Shown: positions 38,087 through 45,744 of the stretch, piece after piece
Numbering within the stretch: position 1 is the first letter of the stretch
Layout: each line of letters begins with the position of its first letter
NCBI GenBank assembly: GCA_947501555.1
Contig: CANMWG010000002.1
Location: 506,224-570,223 of the forward strand
Direction of reading: 5' to 3'
Source of the DNA: an uncultured Paracoccaceae bacterium
GTDB lineage: Bacteria > Pseudomonadota > Alphaproteobacteria > Rhodobacterales > Rhodobacteraceae
Length of the DNA stretch: 64,000 bases
Program-made: the position numbers and the translations under genes
Notes under the pieces: generated by a model
The model's input: the letters and a program-made list of their open reading frames with translations, nothing else
Told to the model about the DNA's origin: nothing
The model's database searches: none

Positions 38087-40129
38087 ATGAGATCTATGCT
38101 CATAGTTGCAGTTGCCTGCGTCACGGCGCTCACATTCTTTTTGGCGTCAAGACTGGCGCCACAAGATACTGAGGTGCTCGTCGAAGAGCAGCTGGCCGAA
38201 GCGCAAGCCGCGCTTCAGGAACAACTGACTGCTGTCGAAACACAAAGCGCCGCGCAAGCCGCCGAGCTACAAGAGACCGTCTCTGGGCTTGAAACAGAAG
38301 TCGGCACGCTGACCCAATCCGTGGAAACGCTGACGCAAGAACGCGATACCTTGCTGGAAGATATTGCACAAACAACCGCAGATCTTGAAGCCACAACTGC
38401 AGAATTGACAGCGCAGACCAATTCCGAAAGCGATCTTGCCGAACAGGTCACGGCACTTGAAACACAGTTGAACGAACAGACCGCGCGTCTGACCGAAGCG
38501 GATGACACAATCGCAACGCTGACCGCCACATTGGAATCCAACAATGCAGAGCTGGCCGCCGCAACAGAACAGATGGCCGCGTTGCAACAAGACGCAGATG
38601 CCGCCGCTAGCCGGATCGCAGAACTGGAAAGTGCCGCTGCTTCAGGTACCCCTGCCGTGCCCGCTGATACCGATGAGCAGGTCGCAGAGCTGACCGCGCA
38701 ATTGGCAGAACGGGACACAGAAGTTGAAGAACTCACAGCAACGGTCGCGACACTGACTGCCGATATCGCTGCTGGCAGTGCGGCGGTTGCATCCGATGTG
38801 ACTGACCCCAATGCTGAACTCGAAGCGGAAATCGAAACGCTTGCAGCCGAAATCGCCGAACGTGATGAGGTCATCACCACATTGGAAGCGGAACTGACGT
38901 CGACACAAACCGCTGGTAGCGAAGCTGATGCACAGATCGCCGAACTCAACGCGGCACTGGAAGAACGCGATGCTGCCATTGCAACCCTTGAGGCCGCAAG
39001 TGCAGACGCGGCAGCCGACGGTGACGCCGACGCCCAGCAAGCCGCAGCCACAGCACAGATCGAAGAGCTGACCGCAACACTTGCCGGACGCGACGAAGCA
39101 ATCGCAGCACTTGAAGCGACATTGGCTGAGAACGCGGAAGCAGCTGGCGCTTTGGAAGCGTCATTGGCAGAACAAGACGAAGCCGCAACCGCACTTGAGG
39201 CCGCGCTGGCCGAACGCGATGAGGCCGTCAGCACGTTTGAAGCGACATTGGCAGAACGTGACGAAGCGATTGCAGCACTTGAGGCCAGCCTGGCCGAAGC
39301 AGGTGATGCTGATGCGCTGGCCAACTTGACCGCAGAAACCGAAGCGCAAGTCAGTGCACTTGATGCACGGGTTGCTGCACTGACCGATCAGGTCGTCGAA
39401 CAAGCACGCACCATTGACGCGCTGCGTTTAGGCCTTGGTGACGACGCACTGCCCCCTGCAGAGCTTGCTGGCGTTTGTATCGACCGGGCAAACACGATCC
39501 TTGCTTCATCCCAGATTACATTCGACACAGGGACGACTTCGATCAATGCCGACTCAGCTGAGACACTCGAACAGCTCCGCGATCTAGCCATCGGGTGCCG
39601 GGCCGAAGGTCTTGTGATGGAAATTGGTGGTCACACTGACAGCCAAGGCGCTGAAGCAAGCAACCAAGCGATCAGTGAAGCACGGGCACAAGCCGTTGTT
39701 GATTTCATGGCCGAAGGTGGCGTTTCGCCTGACACCATGCGCGCCGTTGGGTTTGGTGAAAGCCAGCCGATTGAAACCAACGACACAAGCGAAGGGCGCG
39801 CTGCAAACCGTCGGATCACATTCGAATGGCAAGTTGTCGCACCAGTAGTACAGGAACCTGAAGCTGAAGCCGAAGAAACTGTTGAAGAAGAGGTCGCACC
39901 CGAAGCTGAAGAAGCCGCAGAAGAAGAGGCACCCGTAGCTGAGGAAGCCGCTGAAGAAGAGGCACCCGTAGCTGAGGAAGCCGCTGAAGAAGAGGCCGCC
40001 GCTGAACCTGCAGCCGAATCCGAAGAGGCATCTGATGAGGCCACTGCGGATGAAGCTTCCTCAGAAGCCGCGGAAGAAACAGAAACTGAAGCGGCTGACG
40101 AAGCCGACCCAGAAACAGCTAACGAGTAG
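38087..40129 (+). CDS. Large coiled-coil OmpA-domain envelope protein
   Basis: The 680-residue protein has an N-terminal hydrophobic anchor (residues 1-21), then about 430 residues of heptad-rich coiled coil made of variants of LAERDEAIAALEA, then an OmpA peptidoglycan-binding domain (about 470-585: ITFDTGTTSINADSAETLEQL, MEIGGHTDSQG, VGFGESQPIETN, RRITFEW), and finally about 95 residues almost only of Glu, Ala, Val and Pro. It could tether or measure the distance between inner membrane and cell wall. An in-frame 33-base repeat lies in the tail. GAAGGA precedes the ATG. A small coiled-coil membrane gene follows 10 bases later. Confidence 0.82.
   Translation: MRSMLIVAVACVTALTFFLASRLAPQDTEVLVEEQLAEAQAALQEQLTAVETQSAAQAAELQETVSGLETEVGTLTQSVETLTQERDTLLEDIAQTTADLEATTAELTAQTNSESDLAEQVTALETQLNEQTARLTEADDTIATLTATLESNNAELAAATEQMAALQQDADAAASRIAELESAAASGTPAVPADTDEQVAELTAQLAERDTEVEELTATVATLTADIAAGSAAVASDVTDPNAELEAEIETLAAEIAERDEVITTLEAELTSTQTAGSEADAQIAELNAALEERDAAIATLEAASADAAADGDADAQQAAATAQIEELTATLAGRDEAIAALEATLAENAEAAGALEASLAEQDEAATALEAALAERDEAVSTFEATLAERDEAIAALEASLAEAGDADALANLTAETEAQVSALDARVAALTDQVVEQARTIDALRLGLGDDALPPAELAGVCIDRANTILASSQITFDTGTTSINADSAETLEQLRDLAIGCRAEGLVMEIGGHTDSQGAEASNQAISEARAQAVVDFMAEGGVSPDTMRAVGFGESQPIETNDTSEGRAANRRITFEWQVVAPVVQEPEAEAEETVEEEVAPEAEEAAEEEAPVAEEAAEEEAPVAEEAAEEEAAAEPAAESEEASDEATADEASSEAAEETETEAADEADPETANE
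39920..39985 (+). repeat. 33-base in-frame tandem repeat in the OmpA protein tail
   Basis: Two exact 33-base units (39920-39952 and 39953-39985) encode EEEAPVAEEAA twice, and the first 11 bases of a third unit follow. The exactness suggests recent slippage and possible length variation. Confidence 0.85.
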
Positions 40130-40139
40130 GAAAAACCTG

Positions 40140-40421
40140 ATGTCTCCTTTTTTGCTTCCAATGTTCGGCTTCATGCTCGTAACCTTCCTGCTGGGCTTCG
40201 CACTGGCTTGGCTCATCTGGAAATTCGGTCACGGCCAGATGCAGGACATCGAAACGGTGAATACCGAAATCGACTTCTGGCGCAGCAACCTAGAACAATG
40301 CCGCTTTGAGCGTGACAACGAACAAAAAGCGCTTGCCGCCATTCGTGAGGAAAAGTCACTTTTGAAACGGCGCGTGGCGTCGCTTGAAGATCGGTTGCAG
40401 CAGGCTCAGGCCAAACCATAA
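40140..40421 (+). CDS. Small membrane protein with coiled coil
   Basis: The 93-residue product has one transmembrane segment (about residues 3-27, FGFMLVTFLLGFALAWLIWKFG) and then a charged coiled coil (IDFWRSNLEQCRFERDNEQKALAAIREEKSLLKRRVASLEDRLQQAQ). AGGAAA lies just upstream of the ATG at 40140, only 10 bases after the OmpA gene stop, so the two genes are cotranscribed. A physical partnership through their coiled coils is plausible. I do not recognise the family. Confidence 0.75.
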   Translation: MSPFLLPMFGFMLVTFLLGFALAWLIWKFGHGQMQDIETVNTEIDFWRSNLEQCRFERDNEQKALAAIREEKSLLKRRVASLEDRLQQAQAKP

Positions 40422-40437
40422 GCCGCCCACTCAATTC

Positions 40438-40479
40438 AAAAAGGCCGCTTGACCCCCTCTGGATCAGGCGGCCTTTTTG
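40438..40479. terminator. Bidirectional terminator
   Basis: An inverted repeat AAAAAGGCCGC...GCGGCCTTTTT with extra inner pairing (TTGA/TCA) lies between convergent genes, with T runs available in both directions. Confidence 0.85.
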
Positions 40480-40491
40480 TTTGCGGGCAGG

Positions 40492-41241
40492 TCAGTGGGC
40501 GTAGCGCGCGCCCTCCTCATCCAAAATTGCCTTCAACTCAGCCAAGTGCCGGGCATCCTGCTCTGGATAGGCTTCCAGTTCCTGTGCGGTTTTCTCAGCG
40601 ATGTCATCGGGCAAGACCCGCAGCGGCATGCCAGTTTGCATGGCACGGATGTAAGTCTCGCAGGCGCGCTCAAAATAATACATCCGGTTGAAGGTCTCCG
40701 CGACAGTCTCTCCAATGACCAATACGCCATGGTTGCCCATGATCATGACACGCTTCCGTGGATCACTGAACAAGGCTGCACAGCGTTCCCCCTCGTCCTC
40801 AAACGCTAATCCGCCATAACCGTCGTCGATCACATAACGATTGAAGAAAGTGCAGCAATTCTGGTCAATAGGGGGCAATCTGCTGTCCTTGAGCGATGCC
40901 AGCACGGTCGCAAAGATCGAATGAACATGCATGGCACAGCGGGCGTGTGGGACATTCCGGTGAATACCGCCATGCAACCCCCACGCCGTCGGATCAGGCG
41001 CATCAGGGCCGGTCAGCGTGTCCGGATCATTGGCATCCACCACAATCATATCGCTCGCCTTGATCCGGCTGAAATGCATCTGATTGGGGTTCATCAGGAA
41101 CTTGGTCCCGTCGTCATTGATCGCGAGGCTAAAGTGGTTCGCCACGGCCTCATGCATATTCAGCCGGGCCGTCCAGCGGAAAGCGGCGGCCAAATCAACG
41201 CGCTCGGACCAATTGGTCATGTTTTGTGAGTGGCTGTTCAT
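40492..41241 (-). CDS. Class II aldolase/adducin-family protein
   Basis: This 249-residue protein has the class II aldolase zinc site (MHVHSIFATVLASL His pair, and a later His in GNHGVLVIG) and the segment NHFSLAINDDGTKFLMNPNQMHFSRI. Members include fuculose-phosphate aldolase, but the DUF-like subgroup with this length is often of unknown substrate. GGAG precedes the ATG at 41241. It is divergent from the sugar-acid dehydratase gene only 70 bases away, so a shared role in sugar-acid breakdown is inferred. Confidence 0.85.
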   Translation of the reverse strand: MNSHSQNMTNWSERVDLAAAFRWTARLNMHEAVANHFSLAINDDGTKFLMNPNQMHFSRIKASDMIVVDANDPDTLTGPDAPDPTAWGLHGGIHRNVPHARCAMHVHSIFATVLASLKDSRLPPIDQNCCTFFNRYVIDDGYGGLAFEDEGERCAALFSDPRKRVMIMGNHGVLVIGETVAETFNRMYYFERACETYIRAMQTGMPLRVLPDDIAEKTAQELEAYPEQDARHLAELKAILDEEGARYAH

Positions 41242-41311
41242 GGCGGCTCCTTGGATTTGTCGGGTGGTCACGCTAAGGATGACGCAAGAACCCCATCAAA
41301 GGAAGCCCGAT

Positions 41312-43069
41312 ATGCCATTCAAGCCCGCCAAATGGCCCCGGAAACTGCGGTCGCAGGAATGGTTCGGGGGGTCGTCCAAAGATGCGATCTATCACCGGTC
41401 CTGGATGAAGAACCAAGGGTTGCCCGCAGACCTGCTCGATGGACGCCCAGTGATCGGGATTTGCAACACCTGGTCCGAACTGACCCCCTGCAACGCGCAT
41501 CTGCGCGATCTGGCCGAAAAGGTGAAATTCGGGGTGTATGAGGCAGGCGGCTTCCCCGTCGAATTCCCCGTGTTTTCCCCTGCCGAATCCAGCCTGCGGC
41601 CCACCGCGATGATGTACCGCAACCTGTGTGCGATGGACGTCGAAGAAGCGATCCGCGGCAAATCCATGGACGGTGTCGTACTGCTTGCAGGCTGCGATAA
41701 AACCACGCCTGCGCTGCTGATGGGCGCCGCCTCGGTCGATCTGCCTGCGATTGTCGTGTCCGGCGGGCCCATGCTAAACGGGCATTTCCGGGGCGAACGT
41801 GTGGGCTCAGGCACGCATCTGTGGAAATTCTCGGAAGCCGTGCGCGCAGGCGAAATGACCGCAGAAGAGTTTGTCGAGGCCGAGGCCTCGATGTCCCGCT
41901 CGCCGGGATCCTGCAACACCATGGGCACCGCCAGCACGATGGCTTCAATGGCCGAGGCGCTGGGCATGGCGCTGTCCGGCAACGCCGCGATCCCCGCCGT
42001 CGACAGCCGCCGCCGGGTGATGGCGCATCTGACCGGACGGCGGATCGTGGATATGGTCAAGGACGACCTGAAACCATCCGACATTATGACCAAACAAGCG
42101 TTCGAGAACGCGATCCGAACCAATGCGGCCATTGGCGGGTCCACCAATGCCGTGATCCACCTGCTCGCTATGGCCGGGCGGACCAAAGGCGTTGAACTGA
42201 CCTTGGATGATTGGGACCGGCTGGGGCGCGACGTGCCGACTATCGTCAACCTGATGCCGTCGGGCAAATATCTGATGGAGGAATTCTTTTACGCAGGCGG
42301 CCTGCCCGTCGTCATCAAACGGCTGGGCGAAGCGGGACTTTTGAACAAAGACGCGCTGACCGTGTCTGGCGGGTCCATGTGGGACGAGGTCAAGCATGTC
42401 AAAAACTGGAATGAGGACGTGATCCTGCCCGTTGAAAAGGCACTCACTCAATCCGGTGGCATTGCCGTATTGCGCGGCAATCTCGCCCCCGGTGGGGCGG
42501 TCGTGAAACCATCCGCAGCCACGCCGGAACTGATGCAACACACCGGGCGCGCTGTCGTGTTTGAAGATATCGATGACTACAAAGCGCGCATCAACGACGA
42601 CGATCTGGATATTGATGAGACCTGCATCATGGTTCTGAAAAACTGCGGTCCGCGCGGATATCCGGGTATGGCCGAGGTCGGGAACATGGGGCTGCCGCCG
42701 AAGATCCTGAAAAAAGGGATCACCGATATGGTGCGGATTTCGGACGCGCGGATGTCGGGCACAGCCTTTGGCACCGTGGTGCTACACACATCCCCCGAAG
42801 CCGCAGTCGGCGGGCCGCTCGCTGTGGTGCAAAACGGGGATATCATCGAACTTGACGTGGCCGGGCGCCGTTTGCATCTGGATATCACGGATGCGGAACT
42901 CGCAGCGCGACTAGACGCTTGGACAGCCGAAAAATCCGGCGCAAACCCGCGCCCCGAAAGCGGCTATGCAATGCTCTATCATGACCGGGTCATGGGCGCA
43001 GATACCGGTGCGGATTTTGATTTCCTTGTGGGGCACCGGGGCAATGCTGTTGGTAAGGAAGCGCACTAA
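41312..43069 (+). CDS. IlvD/Edd-family sugar-acid dehydratase
   Basis: The 585-residue dehydratase contains the three Fe-S cysteine regions of the family: NTWSELTPCN, LAGCDKTTP and SPGSCNTMGTAS. The opening KLRSQEWFGGSSKDAIYHRSWMKNQG is typical of the L-arabinonate/D-xylonate dehydratase branch rather than of IlvD. Those enzymes turn aldonic acids into 2-keto-3-deoxy acids. AAAGGAAG supports the ATG at 41312. The stop and the next gene's ATG share a base (TAATG), coupling it to a sugar 1-dehydrogenase. Confidence 0.88.
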   Translation: MPFKPAKWPRKLRSQEWFGGSSKDAIYHRSWMKNQGLPADLLDGRPVIGICNTWSELTPCNAHLRDLAEKVKFGVYEAGGFPVEFPVFSPAESSLRPTAMMYRNLCAMDVEEAIRGKSMDGVVLLAGCDKTTPALLMGAASVDLPAIVVSGGPMLNGHFRGERVGSGTHLWKFSEAVRAGEMTAEEFVEAEASMSRSPGSCNTMGTASTMASMAEALGMALSGNAAIPAVDSRRRVMAHLTGRRIVDMVKDDLKPSDIMTKQAFENAIRTNAAIGGSTNAVIHLLAMAGRTKGVELTLDDWDRLGRDVPTIVNLMPSGKYLMEEFFYAGGLPVVIKRLGEAGLLNKDALTVSGGSMWDEVKHVKNWNEDVILPVEKALTQSGGIAVLRGNLAPGGAVVKPSAATPELMQHTGRAVVFEDIDDYKARINDDDLDIDETCIMVLKNCGPRGYPGMAEVGNMGLPPKILKKGITDMVRISDARMSGTAFGTVVLHTSPEAAVGGPLAVVQNGDIIELDVAGRRLHLDITDAELAARLDAWTAEKSGANPRPESGYAMLYHDRVMGADTGADFDFLVGHRGNAVGKEAH

Positions 43070-43974
43070 TGACGCCGATCTGCCTCGTCGGCATCGGCAA
43101 AATCGCCGTCGACCAGCATGTGCCCGCAATCAACGCCAGCCCCGATTGGGAACTCGCAGCAACGGTCAGCCGGGCGGGCACCGTCGACGGGGTGCAAGCC
43201 TTCACCGATTTCGACCAGATGTTGGCGGAAACCGATATCCCGGTGATCTCGCTCTGCTTGCCCCCGGTGCCGCGCTACGCCTATGCGGCCAAAGCCATCG
43301 CGGCGGGCCGTCACGTGATGCTGGAAAAACCGCCCGGGGCAACCTTGGCCGAGGTTCACGCGCTGGCCGATATGGCGCAGACCGCAGGTGTGACCCTGTT
43401 CACCACATGGCACAGCCGCATGGCCGCAGGCGTCGCGCCCGCTAAAGCGTGGCTGGCGGATAAGAAAATCACCGGCGCGCATATCAACTGGAAAGAGGAC
43501 GTGCGGCGCTGGCACCCAGGCCAAGCTTGGGTGTTTGAGCCGGGTGGCATGGGGGTCTTCGATCCGGGCAGCAATGCGTTGTCGATCATCACCGAAATCC
43601 TGCCCATGCCCATTCATCTGCAATCCGCAGAACTGCTGTTCCCAGCGAACTGCGACACCCCCATCGCAGCACAAATGCAATGGACCGAAAACGTGATCGG
43701 CGACTTCGACTGGCTACAAGAAGGGCCGCAAAGCTGGGACATTACAGTTGAGACATCAGAGGGCACCTTGGCGCTCCATGATGGGGGCGCGCGTCTAGTG
43801 ACGGGTGGGACGGAAGCATCAGCAGGTGCGGACCGAGAGTATCCAGCACTTTATGATCGGATGGCCGCGCTCGTCCAAAGTGGGGGGTCAGAGGTCGACG
43901 TGACGCCGATGATCCACGTCGCAGATGCGCTGACTTTGGGAAAACGGATCACCGTGGACGCCTTCCATTTCTAA
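43069..43974 (+). CDS. Sugar 1-dehydrogenase (Gfo/Idh/MocA family)
   Basis: This 301-residue NAD(P)-binding oxidoreductase begins ICLVGIGKIAVDQHVPAI and has the family motif MLEKPPGATLAEV, matching D-galactose / L-arabinose 1-dehydrogenases. These oxidise the aldose to the lactone, the step before the dehydratase encoded just upstream. The second domain carries FDPGSNALSIITEILP. The lactonase expected between the two steps is not in the window, and no sugar importer is adjacent. Confidence 0.85.
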   Translation: MTPICLVGIGKIAVDQHVPAINASPDWELAATVSRAGTVDGVQAFTDFDQMLAETDIPVISLCLPPVPRYAYAAKAIAAGRHVMLEKPPGATLAEVHALADMAQTAGVTLFTTWHSRMAAGVAPAKAWLADKKITGAHINWKEDVRRWHPGQAWVFEPGGMGVFDPGSNALSIITEILPMPIHLQSAELLFPANCDTPIAAQMQWTENVIGDFDWLQEGPQSWDITVETSEGTLALHDGGARLVTGGTEASAGADREYPALYDRMAALVQSGGSEVDVTPMIHVADALTLGKRITVDAFHF

Positions 43975-43994
43975 CCGGTGTACTTACGGGATAT

Positions 43995-44104
43995 GTACAG
44001 GTTCTGTACGCAGTCTTGCACCTGACCCAGAAGCGTCTGGGCCGACATGGGCCAAACTAGACCACCAGGCCGGAGGACGGGGTTTGTACGTACAGGTTCT
44101 GTAC
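43995..44104. repeat. Two copies of the palindrome GTACAGGTTCTGTAC
   Basis: A 15-base perfect inverted repeat (6-base arms, GTT centre) occurs at 43995-44009 and again at 44090-44104, 95 bases apart. A further palindrome TGTACGTACA (44085-44094) overlaps the second. They lie between two convergent genes, where a promoter operator is not expected. Confidence 0.75.
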
Positions 44105-44144
44105 GGATTCTTTACAGGATATTCAGCGCGCTACAGATGCGAAA

Positions 44145-44957
44145 CTAGCCACCGCGCAGACGCCGCCAAAAGTTCATCAGCAAAGTCCGGATGAAACCAA
44201 AGTTGTCGCGGTCGAACAATTCCTCCCTTGCCAGCGCTGCATCATCCTCGGCCAATCCGATGAACATCCATGCATCCAGCGTTGGCCATAGATCAACCGT
44301 GTTTTCAGGAACCCAGTCTTCTTCTTTTGAAGACACGCGTAACGCTTGCGGCTCATAAACATCGTGCATGTTTTCGTTCAGATTCAACAGCATATGAGCC
44401 CCGCCGCCGCTTGAGAAAAAATGCACAATCTTGTCTGTGTCATGCTTTGCCGCGAAGTCGTTGTACCATGGGAAATCAAAGTTCGGGTAATCCTCGCTCA
44501 TCAGTTCCAGACGGTCGGATGCCAAGAAACCCACAAAGTCATAGATATCGGTAAGCCCGTCCATCAGGTTCTCATACATCCACGGCAAGCAACGGGGTCC
44601 ATGCGCTTTGAACAAGCGATAAGCGGGCGATTCGGTGGGCGTGCTGACATTGGTCGGCGACCGCGAGTAAGCGTAATATGTTCCGCCGTCAATCTGGCGA
44701 ACGAGAATACGGCAAAGGCCACGCTCCGGCGTCTGGATCAGAAATGCGTCGGTGGTCACCTGCATCAAGCCTTCACTGAGTTCGGGCAGATAGGGTTCCA
44801 GCAGGTTTAGCTCATGTTTCAGGCAGGCGCGCCGTTTTGCGGGAGCGTCACAAAGATAATCCAGCCAATGATCAGGGACGACCGCATCACGATCGGGAAG
44901 CGTCGCAGCCGGATCGAATGTTTCGTGGAGGGCTGCGAGATGCGCGTCGATAGACAT
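44145..44957 (-). CDS. Hypothetical cytoplasmic protein beside rutR
   Basis: The 270-residue protein has no signal peptide or membrane segment. It is rich in aromatic and acidic residues, with FFSSGGGAHMLLNLNENM and a late DLWPTLDAWMFIGLAEDD; the latter part loosely recalls SMI1/KNR4 (SUKH) proteins, but this is not a firm assignment. It begins 11 bases after the rutR stop on the same strand, so it is likely cotranscribed with rutR. Function unknown. Confidence 0.65.
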   Translation of the reverse strand: MSIDAHLAALHETFDPAATLPDRDAVVPDHWLDYLCDAPAKRRACLKHELNLLEPYLPELSEGLMQVTTDAFLIQTPERGLCRILVRQIDGGTYYAYSRSPTNVSTPTESPAYRLFKAHGPRCLPWMYENLMDGLTDIYDFVGFLASDRLELMSEDYPNFDFPWYNDFAAKHDTDKIVHFFSSGGGAHMLLNLNENMHDVYEPQALRVSSKEEDWVPENTVDLWPTLDAWMFIGLAEDDAALAREELFDRDNFGFIRTLLMNFWRRLRGG

Positions 44958-44968
44958 TTAGATGGTCC

Positions 44969-45571
44969 TTAGGGTCTCAGTACTTTCGTTATCAGTGTTT
45001 CAATGAAGACGGTGGCACCATCATAGGGCTCGCGATCGCCCAAAACGGCACGCACTTGAACATCAAAATCAGCATAATGTTGCGTAAGCGCCCAGATCGA
45101 AAAGATCAAGTGATGCGGGTCAACATCTGCGATCTTCCCAGCCTTCGCCCAAGCGTCAATGATCGCTGCCTTTTCATCAACCATCCGCCGCAGATCAGTC
45201 CGCAGAATATCCAGAATGCGCGGGGCGCCCTGCAGAATTTCATTGGCAAACAGGCGACTTTCACGCGGGTAATCGCGGCTGAGCGCCAGCTTGCGTTGGG
45301 CATAGGCCAAGACTTCTGCAACGGGTTCGCCGTCACGATCAAGGGCGCGCAGCGGATCAAGCCATGTTTCCAGCAGCTGTTCCAACAAGACTTCGTGGAT
45401 CGCCTCTTTGGAGGGGAAATAATACAGCAGGTTTGGCTTGGACAGCCCCGCAGCCTCGGCGATTTGATCCAAAGTGGAGCCGCGAAAGCCAAATTGCGAA
45501 AAGACATCGAGCCCAGCGGTGAGAATTGCCGCTTGATTGCGTTGTTGAATGCGCGTGGGAGGTTTCGTCAT
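44969..45571 (-). CDS. rutR: TetR-family regulator RutR
   Basis: The 200-residue regulator has an N-terminal TetR helix-turn-helix (ILTAGLDVFSQFGFRGSTLDQIAEAAGLSKPNLLYYFPSKEAIHEVLL) and a C-terminal ligand domain of the RutR/YcdC type (RLFANEILQGAPRI, FSIWALTQHYADFDVQ). RutR binds uracil or thymine and represses pyrimidine-catabolic genes in Escherichia coli. The ATG at 45571 has AAAGAAG upstream; the TTG at 45589 is less likely. A perfect RutR-type operator lies between it and the divergent amidohydrolase gene, which strongly supports the name. Confidence 0.9.
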   Translation of the reverse strand: MTKPPTRIQQRNQAAILTAGLDVFSQFGFRGSTLDQIAEAAGLSKPNLLYYFPSKEAIHEVLLEQLLETWLDPLRALDRDGEPVAEVLAYAQRKLALSRDYPRESRLFANEILQGAPRILDILRTDLRRMVDEKAAIIDAWAKAGKIADVDPHHLIFSIWALTQHYADFDVQVRAVLGDREPYDGATVFIETLITKVLRP

Positions 45572-45665
45572 ACTAACTTCTTTGCTCAAATTTCAGGCGG
45601 TTTACCCTAATCGCGTGTCCGTTTGCAGGCTTTTTTCGCAGCTGCCTGAAATTCACGCGGAGAAC

Positions 45666-45693
45666 TTGACTGCCACCATCTCTCTGTTAGCGT
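45666..45693 (+). promoter_or_regulatory. Putative promoter of the pyrimidine operon
   Basis: TTGACT (45666-45671), a 16-base spacer and TAGCGT (45688-45693) form a weak sigma-70-like promoter whose start site would fall in the adjacent RutR operator. Only the -35 box is a good match. Confidence 0.3.
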
Positions 45694-45696
45694 CAC

Positions 45697-45714
45697 TTTG
45701 ACCACTTGGTCAAA
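45697..45714. promoter_or_regulatory. RutR operator
   Basis: TTTGACCACTTGGTCAAA is a perfect palindrome that fits exactly the known RutR consensus TTGACCA-NN-TGGTCAA. It sits 31 bases before the amidohydrolase ATG and 125 bases before the divergent rutR start, so it can control the operon and perhaps rutR itself. Confidence 0.9.
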
Positions 45715-45744
45715 TCAAGATTGCCTGAGCTTAAGGAGAAAGCC

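Noticed and set aside
37939..38172. 77-codon open frame before the OmpA protein gene
   Set aside because: It overlaps the well-supported OmpA start by 86 bases in another frame and reads as low-quality protein (CSCLRHGAHILFGVK).
38215..39324. 369-codon minus-strand frame inside the OmpA gene
   Set aside because: It is an antisense shadow of the Ala/Glu coiled coil, reading as an Ala/Ser repeat with no start or domain features.
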